This document shows positions 1 to 8,647 of a stretch of DNA of 37,292 bases, in pieces. The stretch's first letter is position 1. Each line of letters starts with the position of its first letter. The stretch is taken from positions 1 through 37,292 of the forward strand of contig RDYF01000021.1 of assembly GCA_004293285.1 (NCBI GenBank), given 5' to 3'. The translations under genes were made by a program, and so were the position numbers. The notes under the pieces were generated by a model. It searched no databases. It was given only the letters and a program-made list of their open reading frames with translations, and was not told the origin of the DNA. The DNA comes from Verrucomicrobiota bacterium (GTDB lineage: Bacteria; Verrucomicrobiota; Verrucomicrobiia; Verrucomicrobiales; Akkermansiaceae).

Positions 1-243
1 GCGGAAATCGACTACGAGGTCGAGCGGGAAAGTCTGGCGCAGCAGCGCAAGGGAATTTGGCAAAAAGCACTTCTGGCCGCGATGGTGAAGAAGCACTGCG
101 CCGTGAGCAACGAATGGATAGCCAAGCGCCTCGTGATGGGGCATCCTGCTGGCATGAGCAAAGTCGCGAAACTCTATCAAGAGAGCAAAGAAGGAGTAAA
201 AATGATGAAGAAATATGAAAAAATACTTAAATCCAAGGACTGA
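1..243 (+). CDS. IS200-like / REP-associated tyrosine transposase (RAYT), C-terminal fragment
   Basis: The window opens inside a reading frame (frame 1) that runs 80 codons to a TGA at 241-243; the 5' part lies outside the window. The residues resemble the C-terminal tail of verrucomicrobial Y1-type (IS200-like) transposases: a basic segment, then VSNEWIAKRLVMGHPAGMSK, which looks like a helix-turn-helix-like DNA-binding tail found after the HUH domain in RAYTs. The catalytic HUH and tyrosine motifs are upstream and cannot be checked. The stop codon lies inside a 20-bp motif (233-252) that recurs in inverted orientation at 1282 and 3908, as expected if this transposase recognises that sequence. 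Family assignment is by remembered similarity of the tail, so fairly but not fully secure. Confidence 0.7.
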   Translation, partial: AEIDYEVERESLAQQRKGIWQKALLAAMVKKHCAVSNEWIAKRLVMGHPAGMSKVAKLYQESKEGVKMMKKYEKILKSKD

Positions 244-252
244 CCCCATTTA
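233..252 (+). repeat. Transposase-end motif CCAAGGACTGACCCCATTTA
   Basis: This 20-mer overlaps the transposase stop codon and runs to the ATG of the next gene. Its reverse complement, with one or two changes, forms the left edge of both copies of the 152-bp repeat (1282-1301 and 3908-3927). Three occurrences in 3.7 kb and none noticed elsewhere in the window suggest a mobile-element end or recognition sequence rather than chance. Confidence 0.75.
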
Positions 253-1259
253 TGGATATGAAAAATATTATAAAATTACTTACCTTTTTAAGTCTCACTT
301 CTCTTGCGATCGCTGCAGACCAACATTCCGTCGGTGATGAGATCCAACTGAAGCCTTTAAATGAAGCTTTGGACAAAGGAGGCTTGGCTAGACTAAATTC
401 CTATTTGGACGAAGGCGGAAAGTGGCCTCGCATCACTACAGATTCATTTGCGACAAAAAACAAAATCACCAGTCAAAAAAAATTGGTGGCATTGTCTGAC
501 CGCTTAGTCGGCTTGCTCCGAAATCGAGCAGAAACAGATGCATCATCGGAAATTGAAGCACTCGAGTCCGAAGTAAAATTATTGTTCTCGTTAGGCGAAA
601 AGCTATGGAAGGCTGACGGTTACCGGAACAGAGTGCTTTCGTTGCTTTGCTGCGATCTGGCGTCCCACCGTAGCGGCAAAATTGTCATCGTTTCTCGTGG
701 TGTTAAAATGGGGCCTAAATGCCCTGATGTCTTTAAAGTCTCCAAATCCGTTGATATGCTCAATTTGTTTGTTTCGATGATTCCTGAGCATGCCGATCTC
801 TCAGAGTCTGGCTTGGATAAATTGCTTGTTCATACGCCAATAAAAGGAGAGACGTGGTTAGAAATGATTGCGGCACTCAGAAAAATAGAATTCGGAGGAA
901 TTACCATTGCCGAAAAATTTCAGGACGTTGTTACTCTACGTGCTGACTTTATCGGAAATATTATTTCTAGAGAAGACCTTAGCTCATTGGTATTTCACTA
1001 TGGATCGACACAGATGTTGCACGAATCAATGTTGCCCGCCCTAGCAATGTATCTCAAAAACGACGGTTCACTAGAAATACTCCTTAAAGAGCCAGCTAAT
1101 GCGACGAAGTTTGAAGAGGTTATGAAAAATGGAGTTTATCAATTTTCAACGACACCACTGATGTCATGCAATATCAATGGAAGTTCTTTAGCACTCCTTG
1201 TTGACAGCATTCAAAGCTCTGAGCGACTCAACCAACGTCTTTTTGGTGTAAAAAAGTGA
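252..1259 (+). CDS. Exported protein of unknown function, AT-rich
   Basis: A 335-codon open frame whose first ~22 residues form a classical Sec signal peptide: short basic n-region (MKNIIK), hydrophobic core (LLTFLSLTSLAIA) and an Ala-x-Ala-type cleavage site before DQHS. The mature part is soluble-looking, mixed alpha-helical, with a few cysteines and no motif I recognise. The start could be 252 or the ATG at 258; neither has a good ribosome-binding site. The 252 start sits directly on the transposase-end motif, so a mobile element has inserted immediately upstream and may have replaced the native 5' region. Base composition is clearly more AT-rich than the housekeeping genes further on, suggesting acquired DNA. 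Function unknown. Confidence 0.6.
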   Translation: MDMKNIIKLLTFLSLTSLAIAADQHSVGDEIQLKPLNEALDKGGLARLNSYLDEGGKWPRITTDSFATKNKITSQKKLVALSDRLVGLLRNRAETDASSEIEALESEVKLLFSLGEKLWKADGYRNRVLSLLCCDLASHRSGKIVIVSRGVKMGPKCPDVFKVSKSVDMLNLFVSMIPEHADLSESGLDKLLVHTPIKGETWLEMIAALRKIEFGGITIAEKFQDVVTLRADFIGNIISREDLSSLVFHYGSTQMLHESMLPALAMYLKNDGSLEILLKEPANATKFEEVMKNGVYQFSTTPLMSCNINGSSLALLVDSIQSSERLNQRLFGVKK

Positions 1260-1281
1260 TTTGCATCTGAGCTTCCAGCCT

Positions 1282-1433
1282 TAAATGGCGTCAGTCCTTG
1301 GAAGTGCGCATTTTTCATTATTTGAAAATCGTATCTAGTTCGTGATTTCAAATGCTGCTTTGTGGGAACGCCAAAGATGGCTGATGTCAACTGGAATAGA
1401 TCGTGACAATGACCGAATTCGATTTCAATTTTT
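1282..1433. repeat. 152-bp structured repeat, copy A
   Basis: Aligns without gaps to 3908-4059 with 7 mismatches (1289, 1291, 1330, 1333, 1387, 1395, 1425), about 95% identity. The left edge is the inverted transposase-end motif. Inside are short inverted repeats: TTTTCA/TGAAAA around 1312-1328, an imperfect ATTTGAAAAT/ATTTCAAAT pair (1320-1329 and 1345-1353), and CTTTG/CAAAG; ATTTCAA/TTGAAAT (1422-1438) spans the right edge. Most probably a non-autonomous REP- or MITE-like element mobilised by a RAYT. It fills most of the gap between the two flanking exported-protein genes. Confidence 0.85.
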
Positions 1434-1568
1434 GAAATAAATGATTTATAAGACGAACTTGTCAAGTTTTTGAAACTTGGGTATGAATTCAATGTGAGCA
1501 GAATATTTTTCGGTGATTTCTCAAATGCCTGGTGGTCGAAATCTCCCAGGGAGCGGTTTCTTTTTCCT

Positions 1569-3878
1569 GTGCTTCTCAGCAAAAGGGCCATGGTCATATT
1601 GTCGTGTATCGTCGCTGCTCTATCCTTCGCCACAGCGGAAAATGCGCCCAAGAATCGCCATTGGTCGGTCGCTCTCGATGGTGGCTGGCAGGCGGCGATT
1701 TCTCTGCAGAAGCCCGATCCGACAGGTCGCAAGCGTGGGAATTTCTTTTGGCTCACCAACGAACACGACATTCTTTGGAACGAAGACGAACGGACCATCA
1801 CCGTCTATTTCGTGAATCTATCGTACCAGAAAGAAGCAAGCGCCGACACGCAACAAGTCGTTTTTCTCAAGGAAAAGGATGGGCTGAAATGGTCAAAAGA
1901 AAGCCTTTCGACCGAGGAGTTTCAAGCACTGGGAACTGTGTTGTGGAAACCCGGAGGAAGTCAGCCGGAACAACTCGGTAGTTTTCATGACCGCAACAGC
2001 CCTTACTCCCGCAGCCACGAGAGAGGCGATTTCATTCTCGATGTGAATACCGTGCCAATGCCATTCGCGCGGCATGCACTGCGGGTATTTTGGCATGATG
2101 ATCGCACGCTGATGCCATGGATTGCCCACAGGGAACTCACCAGCGAGGCGTTTCATGTTCTACTAGCAGAAACCAAGAGACCCATCGCAAAGAACGACGA
2201 GAAAGCACTCATCCGAGTGCAGTCGATTCGCCAACAACTTGCTCAAAATCCTAGCCTTCCACGCGATGTGTTAGAAGATTTATGGCGACAACCCATCGTT
2301 TCCGCCTGGGGTGGGGGTGCGTGTAAGCTCGAGATCGCCAGGCACGCCAAAGCGGATGCCAACTGGTATCCGAAGTTCTTGAACATGCTCAATTCGGATG
2401 CTCCGGTGGCGGCAACTTTTCGTGTTTCGCTGGGTTCTTACCAGAAACTGCCTGCTGATCTCCTCGATCTTCTCATTCGCCGCATTCGTGATGGATTCGA
2501 TGCAGAGAAACTCGCCTCGCGCAAGGATCTACAGCCTCATCAGATTCGTACCTTGATCGAAAAACATCCATGGGATGTTTACCCTTCCTTGATCCGCAGC
2601 GGACTGCTCCCCGAGGACCGCTATGGGGACGCGATCGATCTTGGCTCGCAAGACATCATGCAGGAAATCATCTGGAGCAAGAAATCTCCGCAGTCCGCTG
2701 TCGTGTTGGTGCTAGAAAAGCGGGTGACGAGTCCGGAGTTTTATGGACGTCACAGCGAGCGTGATGCTCTGCAGGAAGCAGTGGCTCATCGACTCCTTCC
2801 CGAGCGCCTGCACAAGCTCCACGTCGCTCATCCTTTTCCCGAAATCCGCGCGAGTTTGGCAGGAAATCCATCGCTCTCATCACCAGTGCTGCGCCTTCTC
2901 GCTGCTGATTCCCACGCAGTGGTGGCACAAGCGGCACGGGAACAACTGACGAAGAAAGCAGAGGAGGCGAGCCAAGCATTTCTCACAAGCTTACCAGCGC
3001 TCGAAACTCTGAATCCGGCGAGATCTATGAGAGAGGACATCGATGCGGCGCTCGAGGCCGATGATACTGAACGATTTGAGCAGCTGAGAAAATCCTTTGA
3101 GGACAAGCCTGGTGACAACTTGATTCAAAACGCCATCAAGGCACAGGCCATTGCCTGCCTCCGCGATCAACTGGCGAGAAAAAACTGGACAGCAGAATCC
3201 CTCGCCTCCTATGCAGCAGGGGAGAAATGGACGCAGGCCATGACAGAGCTGGTGCTCACGCCACCCGTCACACCCGAGACCATTGAGGCATATGCGTTCT
3301 CGCTTTCTCAGCGCGGCAAAGCGGAAGATTTTCAGCTGCTTTTAGACCGAGGTCACAAGCTGCGCTCGACCACCGAACCCATCGCTTGGCTGGTAGTGAT
3401 GCGACGCGATCGCGAAATGTTAGAAAAAATCGCCAAACTAGACGCTCCTTTGAACCTCCCTAACGATGGCATGACACCCGCTCAACTGGCAGTGCGCATT
3501 CGTTTTCTCGGCGCGCACGGCATTCTTCCGTTAGACGAAAAAGCTCAGAAAGAATTAGCAGCGTTTCGCAAAAAATTTCCCGGAGATGACAAAGCGCCAT
3601 GGCTTGGAGATTGGACCAATGGCAAAGGTGAATTCCAGACCTTGGTGCTGCGATTCAACGCCGACGGCTCAGGAGCCTTGATCACCGCAACGGGAATCGG
3701 CGCAATGACCGCATGGCGTCGTGATCCCAATGAAACACAACGCTTTGCGATTCATTTGTTCGATGACAATGGCAAGGAAGAGGCGCAGGCTTTGGAAGCC
3801 GATTGGAAAAACGGAACCATCGAGCTCAAGCTGCCGAACAGAGTCGAGACATTTCAAAGGCCCGCGCCGCCACGCTGA
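1569..3878 (+). CDS. Secreted repeat protein (HEAT/LRV-like solenoid) with C-terminal beta domain
   Basis: The open frame extends upstream to 1470, but a signal peptide fits a GTG start at 1569 (VLLSKRAMVILSCIVAALSFATA, cleavage before ENAP) or the ATG at 1590; the upstream ATG at 1470 would bury it. The protein is about 769 residues. After an N-terminal mixed domain, the centre contains helical repeats with recurring phrases such as LAQNPSLPRDVL, LASRKDLQPHQI and LAGNPSLSSPVL, typical of leucine-rich-repeat-variant or HEAT-like solenoids. An ankyrin-like helix pair (GMTPAQLAVRIRFLGAHG) follows, then a ~90-residue glycine- and tryptophan-containing C-terminal domain that looks beta-rich. A protein-binding role in the periplasm or outside is plausible; no enzymatic motif was seen. 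It is flanked by both copies of the 152-bp repeat. Confidence 0.8.
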   Translation: MLLSKRAMVILSCIVAALSFATAENAPKNRHWSVALDGGWQAAISLQKPDPTGRKRGNFFWLTNEHDILWNEDERTITVYFVNLSYQKEASADTQQVVFLKEKDGLKWSKESLSTEEFQALGTVLWKPGGSQPEQLGSFHDRNSPYSRSHERGDFILDVNTVPMPFARHALRVFWHDDRTLMPWIAHRELTSEAFHVLLAETKRPIAKNDEKALIRVQSIRQQLAQNPSLPRDVLEDLWRQPIVSAWGGGACKLEIARHAKADANWYPKFLNMLNSDAPVAATFRVSLGSYQKLPADLLDLLIRRIRDGFDAEKLASRKDLQPHQIRTLIEKHPWDVYPSLIRSGLLPEDRYGDAIDLGSQDIMQEIIWSKKSPQSAVVLVLEKRVTSPEFYGRHSERDALQEAVAHRLLPERLHKLHVAHPFPEIRASLAGNPSLSSPVLRLLAADSHAVVAQAAREQLTKKAEEASQAFLTSLPALETLNPARSMREDIDAALEADDTERFEQLRKSFEDKPGDNLIQNAIKAQAIACLRDQLARKNWTAESLASYAAGEKWTQAMTELVLTPPVTPETIEAYAFSLSQRGKAEDFQLLLDRGHKLRSTTEPIAWLVVMRRDREMLEKIAKLDAPLNLPNDGMTPAQLAVRIRFLGAHGILPLDEKAQKELAAFRKKFPGDDKAPWLGDWTNGKGEFQTLVLRFNADGSGALITATGIGAMTAWRRDPNETQRFAIHLFDDNGKEEAQALEADWKNGTIELKLPNRVETFQRPAPPR

Positions 3879-3907
3879 TTAAGCGTAGCGGTTGCCGAGG
3901 TTCATCG

Positions 3908-4059
3908 TAAATGGGGTTAGTCCTTGGAAGTGCGCATTTTTCATTATTTGAAAATTGTGTCTAGTTCGTGATTTCAAATGCTGCTTTGTGGGAACGCCAA
4001 AGATGGCTGATGCCAACTGGCATAGATCGTGACAATGACCGAATTCGATTACAATTTTT
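3908..4059. repeat. 152-bp structured repeat, copy B, invading the 3' end of hrpB
   Basis: Same orientation as copy A, offset exactly 2626 bp and with no indels. It starts with TAAATGGGGTTAGTCCTTGG, the inverted transposase-end motif. Positions 3961-4059 are read on the minus strand as the final codons and stop of hrpB, so the element inserted at or just before the original hrpB stop. In the one minus-strand frame open in both copies, five of the seven differences change an amino acid, which argues the repeat itself is not a conserved coding sequence. Confidence 0.85.
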
Positions 4060-6618
4060 TCTTGGATTTTCGGGCCAGTTGTGTTTGGGGTAGCGGCCTG
4101 CGAGGTCTTTTTTCATTTGGGTGTAGCCTTGTTTCCAGAAGCTAGCAAGGTCTTTGGTCATTTGCCAAGGTCGCTGATTCGGCGCGCAAATGTGGACGAG
4201 AAGAGGCAGTTTCCCGCCAGCGATGCGGGGCGTTTCCCAGGTGCCGAAGAGATGCTGCACTTTCACGGCGATGTAGGGATCGCCCTCGGCGGGGTAGATG
4301 ATTTTCGCTTTGCGCTCGGCGCTGAGCTTGATGCTCTCCGGCGCATGTTGTTCTAACGATTGATGCTGCATCGGGCTGAGCCAATCGCGCAGCACGGGCC
4401 AGACGGGCGCTTCTTTGATTTCTTTGTAGGAAACGGCGCCGTGGCAAATTTGCGCCATCGCGGCGACGCGGTCGTCGTGCTGCCAGGTGGGCAAACCGAG
4501 TTCGGGCATGATCTTGGCGATGAGGTTGAGTCGGGCGGTCCACTGCTCGACGGCATCGTCCCAGTTTTTCAGTGTGAGCTCGCCAGAAATCACGCGCTCG
4601 GCGAGCATTTCGGCGGCGAGGGACAGATTGACGCCGATGTCGCTATCTTGTTGTTCGAGGATCAGGTCGCGAAATTTTGTCGAACGTCGTGCGACCACGC
4701 GTTTGCGCATGTCGTCCCAAGCCACGTCGTCTTGCTGCAAGAGTTCGCCGGGAAACAGTTCGTTCAACCAGGAAATTTCCACGGCCGTGGCGCGACGCAA
4801 GTGCACCACCACCTCGCGGCCTTCGACCTCGGTCATTTCGGTGGCGACAAAGGCGACGGCTTGTTTGGCGATCGATTGTTCATCGAGCTTGCCGCGTCGT
4901 TGTCCACTGACACGGCAGGCCAGGGTGGTTGGGCTCAAGCGCACGGCAATTTGGTCGCTGAAGGCGGTGAGCATCGCGCGACCGATGGCTTCGGCATGCG
5001 CGACGAAATCGATGGGTTCCATGGGCCAATTGCGATGTTTCGCAAAGGCAAGCAAGCGCTCGTAGCTTTGCGTTAGTTCGCGGGCCGCGCGGGCGGAGAT
5101 GCCGGATGCTCCGCAGATTTTCGGATCATAGCCGACATGTTGCGCCGACTGCCATGCGAGATATTCGGCGGCGAAATCGCTTCCTGCGCCCGTGATATGG
5201 AAGTCTTTGCGCGAAACATTGCCTCGTCCGGTGAACAGAGCTTCGCCTTGCACCGCGGCGGCGATCCAGCAGAGTTCGGCGACGGCACCCATTTCGCGAC
5301 CTGCGAGCAGCAAGCGGGCAAATCGCGGTGATACCGGAAACAAGGCCATTTCCTTGCCATGCGCCGTTAGGGTTTCGTCGGCATCAAAGGCATCGAGCTG
5401 TCGCAGCAACTCGAGTGCCCGTTGCATATTGGCTTCTTGTGGTGCATCGAGCCAGCGAAAGTCGCGCAAACTGGGCACGCCTGCCGCTTTGAGCAAGAGC
5501 AAGACTTCCGCCAAATCGACACGGTGTACCTCGGGAGCATCGAAGGCCGCGCGCTGGGCGTGACCGGTTTCGCTCCACAATCGGAAGCATCGACCCGGGG
5601 CAGTGCGACCTGCCCGACCTGCCCGCTGTTCGGCGGCGGCGCGGGAAATTTTCTGGATGTGAAGCGTATCAATGCCGCGTCGTGGATCATACGAAGCCAC
5701 GCGGGCGAGGCCGCTATCGATGACCGTGCGCACGCCATCGATGGTCAGCGAGGTTTCGGCGACATTCGTAGCGACGATGATTTTCGGCTCGTTCGAGGGA
5801 GCAATCGCCCGTTCTTGCGCTTGCGGCGGGAGTCCGCTGTAGAGTGGAAAAACATTCCATCCTCGGGTAAAAGACGATTGTTCGAGCAGCTCGCAGGTTT
5901 TCCGAATTTCGTAGGTGCCGGGGCAGAAGAGCAAAATGTGTCCGTGATCGGGAGTCGCGATGGCCTCTTTCACGACCGTGGCGAGGCGCTCCCACAGCGG
6001 CGTCTCACGAGCAGGCGCGCCCGTGCGAGGAGCTGCCGCAGGACGATCGGGGCGGTAGTGAATCGCGACCGGATGAGTGCGTCCGCCTGTTTCTAACGAA
6101 ATGGTGCGCGGGCCGAGATAATCTGCCAAGCCTGCCGTTTCGAGAGTGGCGCTCATCACGATCACCCGCAGGTCAGTGCGGGTGCTTTCTTGGAGATCGA
6201 GGCAGCGTGCGAGAGCGACATCCACGGCGAGGCGGCGTTCGTGGAATTCGTCGAAAATCACCGTGCCGACACCGCGCAGTTCGGGATCGTCTTGCAGCCA
6301 GCGTTGAAACACGCCATCGGTCAGATAGAGGAGTCGGGTTTTTTTGCCATAGCGCGTATCAAATCGCACTGCATAGCCGACATCGGCGCCGAGTTCCGAG
6401 CCGCGTCGTTGGGCAACCCAAGAAGCGAGCAAGCGAGCGGCCATGCGGCGCGGCTCGATGACCAGCGTGATGTCCTCCGTGCCGGGCGGGGTGAGCCATG
6501 AGGGAACTGTTGTCGATTTTCCCGATCCCGTGGGAGCCTTGAGCAAAATGCGAGCGCCGGGAGTCGATGCCTGGAAGAGAGCTTCGCGGATCTCTTCGAT
6601 GGGTAATGCCGTGGCCAT
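3961..6618 (-). CDS. hrpB: ATP-dependent RNA helicase HrpB (DEAH family) with repeat-derived C-terminal tail
   Basis: 885 residues, close to the usual ~820-850 for HrpB plus a tail. Seen motifs: Walker A KAPTGSGKST (residues ~28-37), DEFH Walker B followed by ERR, SATLE (motif III), the motif VI stretch QRAGRAGRTAPGRC, and the HrpB-specific C-terminal region ending RYPKHNWPENP. HrpB proteins are DExH-box helicases of uncertain cellular role in RNA metabolism. The start at 6618 lies 3 bp after the lptB stop, making it the last gene of the DUF1844-kdsA-lptC/A-lptB run. Residues ~854-885 are translated from repeat copy B, an addition that should be absent from homologues. Family certain; the tail's effect is unknown. 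Confidence 0.96.
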   Translation of the reverse strand: MATALPIEEIREALFQASTPGARILLKAPTGSGKSTTVPSWLTPPGTEDITLVIEPRRMAARLLASWVAQRRGSELGADVGYAVRFDTRYGKKTRLLYLTDGVFQRWLQDDPELRGVGTVIFDEFHERRLAVDVALARCLDLQESTRTDLRVIVMSATLETAGLADYLGPRTISLETGGRTHPVAIHYRPDRPAAAPRTGAPARETPLWERLATVVKEAIATPDHGHILLFCPGTYEIRKTCELLEQSSFTRGWNVFPLYSGLPPQAQERAIAPSNEPKIIVATNVAETSLTIDGVRTVIDSGLARVASYDPRRGIDTLHIQKISRAAAEQRAGRAGRTAPGRCFRLWSETGHAQRAAFDAPEVHRVDLAEVLLLLKAAGVPSLRDFRWLDAPQEANMQRALELLRQLDAFDADETLTAHGKEMALFPVSPRFARLLLAGREMGAVAELCWIAAAVQGEALFTGRGNVSRKDFHITGAGSDFAAEYLAWQSAQHVGYDPKICGASGISARAARELTQSYERLLAFAKHRNWPMEPIDFVAHAEAIGRAMLTAFSDQIAVRLSPTTLACRVSGQRRGKLDEQSIAKQAVAFVATEMTEVEGREVVVHLRRATAVEISWLNELFPGELLQQDDVAWDDMRKRVVARRSTKFRDLILEQQDSDIGVNLSLAAEMLAERVISGELTLKNWDDAVEQWTARLNLIAKIMPELGLPTWQHDDRVAAMAQICHGAVSYKEIKEAPVWPVLRDWLSPMQHQSLEQHAPESIKLSAERKAKIIYPAEGDPYIAVKVQHLFGTWETPRIAGGKLPLLVHICAPNQRPWQMTKDLASFWKQGYTQMKKDLAGRYPKHNWPENPRKNCNRIRSLSRSMPVGISHLWRSHKAAFEITN

Positions 6619-6621
6619 GGC

Positions 6622-7350
6622 CTAGTAACGAAAATTCTCGCCGAGATAATTCTTGCGGGCGATTGGGTCATTGACGATTTCCTCCGAAGTGCCTTGGAGA
6701 ATGACGCGGCCATCGTGGATCAGAAACGCGCGGTCGACGATCGAAAGCGTCTCGCGCACCGAGTGGTCGGTGATCAAAATGGCGAGACCATCTTGATCGC
6801 GCAGTTCCTTAACAATGCGCTGGATGTCCTCCACGGCGAGGGGATCGACACCGGCGAAGGGTTCGTCGAGCATCAGCACTTTCGGATTCGAGCACAGCGA
6901 GCGGGCAATGGCGAGTCGGCGTTTTTCCCCTCCGGAAAGGGTGATGGCGAGCGAGTGGCGGAGTCGTTCAATGCCAAAACGCTCTAGCAAAGCATCGCAC
7001 TCCGCGCGGCGTTGTTTGCGGTTGAGGTCCTTGCGCGTTTCGAGAATGGCGAGCAGATTGTCCTGGGCGCTGAGATTGCGAAAAATCGAGTCCTCCTGCG
7101 GCAGATAGCCGAGCCCGAGACGGGCGCGTCGATGCATCGGCAAGCGCGTGACGTCTTGGTCATTGAGCACCACCGTGCCGTGATCGGGATGGACAAGGCC
7201 GGCGATCATGTAAAACGAGGTCGTTTTCCCCGCACCGTTCGGGCCGAGCAGGCCGACGATTTCGCCGGTATCGATGCTCAGCGAAACATCACTGACGACC
7301 TTGCGCTTTTGGTAAGACTTGCTCAGCTGAGTGGCAGAAAGTAAGGGCAT
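6622..7350 (-). CDS. lptB: LPS export ABC transporter ATP-binding protein LptB
   Basis: 242 residues from the ATG at 7350 (MPLLSATQLSKSYQKR); a longer open frame upstream overlaps the preceding gene and is not needed. Motifs: Walker A GPNGAGKTT, Q-loop near LPQEDSIFRNL, signature LSGGEKRRLAIARSL, Walker B VLMLDEPFAGVDP, and the H-loop ILITDHSVRETL. The LPQEDSIFR and HSVRETL phrases are typical of LptB, the cytoplasmic ATPase that powers LptFG to extract LPS from the inner membrane. It starts 4 bp after the stop of the lptC/lptA-like gene, with no Shine-Dalgarno sequence, so translational coupling is likely. Confidence 0.97.
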   Translation of the reverse strand: MPLLSATQLSKSYQKRKVVSDVSLSIDTGEIVGLLGPNGAGKTTSFYMIAGLVHPDHGTVVLNDQDVTRLPMHRRARLGLGYLPQEDSIFRNLSAQDNLLAILETRKDLNRKQRRAECDALLERFGIERLRHSLAITLSGGEKRRLAIARSLCSNPKVLMLDEPFAGVDPLAVEDIQRIVKELRDQDGLAILITDHSVRETLSIVDRAFLIHDGRVILQGTSEEIVNDPIARKNYLGENFRY

Positions 7351-7354
7351 GGAA

Positions 7355-8647
7355 CTAGGAAGGTTTTTTCTCTTTTTGCGGCACCGTGAGTCGGGCATTC
7401 CAGCCTTCGGACATGGTGAAATCCTTGGTTTTCTGATTGTAGCGCAGCCAAGCATTGGGATTTGCGGACTCGAATCGGCTTTCGGTTCCTTGCTGAAAAA
7501 TCAGTTTTTTGCCGCGCAGATAAAGCTCTTCCTTTGCCATTTCATAGACCACCGAATCGCCAGAAGCATAGCTTTTCACACCCTTCGCGTCCTTGGCCTC
7601 GATGCTCACACCGCCGCTGCCGACGATTTGTTTGATTTGTCCTACCGAGCTTTCTGAGGTCTTTTTCTTTTTCTTCGTTGGTGCTTTTTGTTCCTCACTC
7701 GGCGCACCGGCGGGTTTTTTCTGATCGGCCTTCTTTTCCTCAAACAGCACCTTCACTTCGCCGAGCACCGTCATGGCATACGACGGATTGCGGATCGTGA
7801 CTTCTCGCAGGAGCGTTAGCGATTCCGTTTTGCTATCGAAAAAGACGCCACCTTTGCAGGCAAAGCCCAGGGCATCCTCCTGCGGCACGAAGCTGGGCAT
7901 GACATCCACGGGATTCACTGCGGGCAGTTGATCGACCTTTTGGGCGGGTCGAGCAAGCGGGGTGATTTCGATGTCATTTTGTTGGGCGAACTCGCGCAAG
8001 CGTGCATCGATTTCCTCATTGCGCGGGCGCAGGGCAAAAAAAGCATCTTCCATGTTGTCGGCGGCCGGTGCGGCGACATCGGCGCTGGCCTGAGTGGCGA
8101 GCATGGTGGCGAGCAGGAGAGATTGACGGGTGCGTTTCATGGCTTCGGGAGATGGAGCGCTAGGATTGAGGTAGCCGGTGACAGGTGGATGCAAAAAAGC
8201 GGAGTAGTCCGATTGTCCGGGTTCGACGCGTGTGATCAAGCCTTGACTTTGCATGAGGCATTGGGGCGAGACCACTTGTACGGGTTGTTCGCTGTGCAGC
8301 AGCGCGGAGGGCAATTCGTAGTAGCAGCGTTGGATGGTAAACCAGGTGCTATCGAGCGCGCGATTGCCCGCCATTTTGATCAAATGCAGGCTCAAATTTT
8401 CCGCGCGGAAACGTCGATGCGTCTCAATGACCAAGCGGTCGGCCCGCATCACCGTAGTGGGCTGTTTGTCTTGATCGTAGCGCGGGATGAGCAAGTTTTT
8501 GATAACCGATCCCGGCTCCATCCGTTCAAGAATGGCATCGAGATCCCCCGCCATGGCGGGACTTGGCATGGACAGCAGCGACGCGCTCGCGAGCAAGAGC
8601 AGGCGGGCGCGCGGCGGCAAGGTCGGCATGAACCAAGATTTAGGCAT
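7355..8647 (-). CDS. LptC-LptA-like fusion, periplasmic LPS transport protein
   Basis: 430 residues. An N-terminal signal peptide or anchor (RARLLLLASASLLSMPSPAMA) is followed by a ~130-residue LptC-like domain. At residue 170 a second, complete signal-peptide-like segment appears (MKRTRQSLLLATMLATQASA), followed by a linker and an OstA/LptA-like beta-jellyroll domain (~residues 255-420: GGVFFDSKTESLTLLREVTI through SGDSVVYEMAKEELYLRG). A lysine-rich insert (KKKKK, ~325) splits this domain. Order lptC-lptA-lptB matches the Proteobacterial lpt cluster. The start at 8647 overlaps kdsA by 8 bp; the ATG at 8629 is an equally good, non-overlapping start. Domain names rest on weak sequence similarity plus context; the fusion reading is inference. 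Confidence 0.75.
   Translation of the reverse strand: MPKSWFMPTLPPRARLLLLASASLLSMPSPAMAGDLDAILERMEPGSVIKNLLIPRYDQDKQPTTVMRADRLVIETHRRFRAENLSLHLIKMAGNRALDSTWFTIQRCYYELPSALLHSEQPVQVVSPQCLMQSQGLITRVEPGQSDYSAFLHPPVTGYLNPSAPSPEAMKRTRQSLLLATMLATQASADVAAPAADNMEDAFFALRPRNEEIDARLREFAQQNDIEITPLARPAQKVDQLPAVNPVDVMPSFVPQEDALGFACKGGVFFDSKTESLTLLREVTIRNPSYAMTVLGEVKVLFEEKKADQKKPAGAPSEEQKAPTKKKKKTSESSVGQIKQIVGSGGVSIEAKDAKGVKSYASGDSVVYEMAKEELYLRGKKLIFQQGTESRFESANPNAWLRYNQKTKDFTMSEGWNARLTVPQKEKKPS

Noticed and set aside
1211..1801. 196-codon minus-strand open frame across repeat copy A
   Set aside because: Its homologous frame in copy B differs at five residues from seven base changes, so it shows no protein-level constraint; it also overlaps the signal-peptide gene on the other strand.
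1282..4059. Composite transposon carrying the 769-residue gene between copies A and B
   Set aside because: The copies are direct repeats with no transposase between them and no target duplication seen; independent insertions explain the data as well.
8138..8140. Separate lptA gene starting at the internal ATG
   Set aside because: The frame is continuous from the upstream domain and no ribosome-binding site precedes the ATG, so one fused gene was annotated; internal initiation remains possible.
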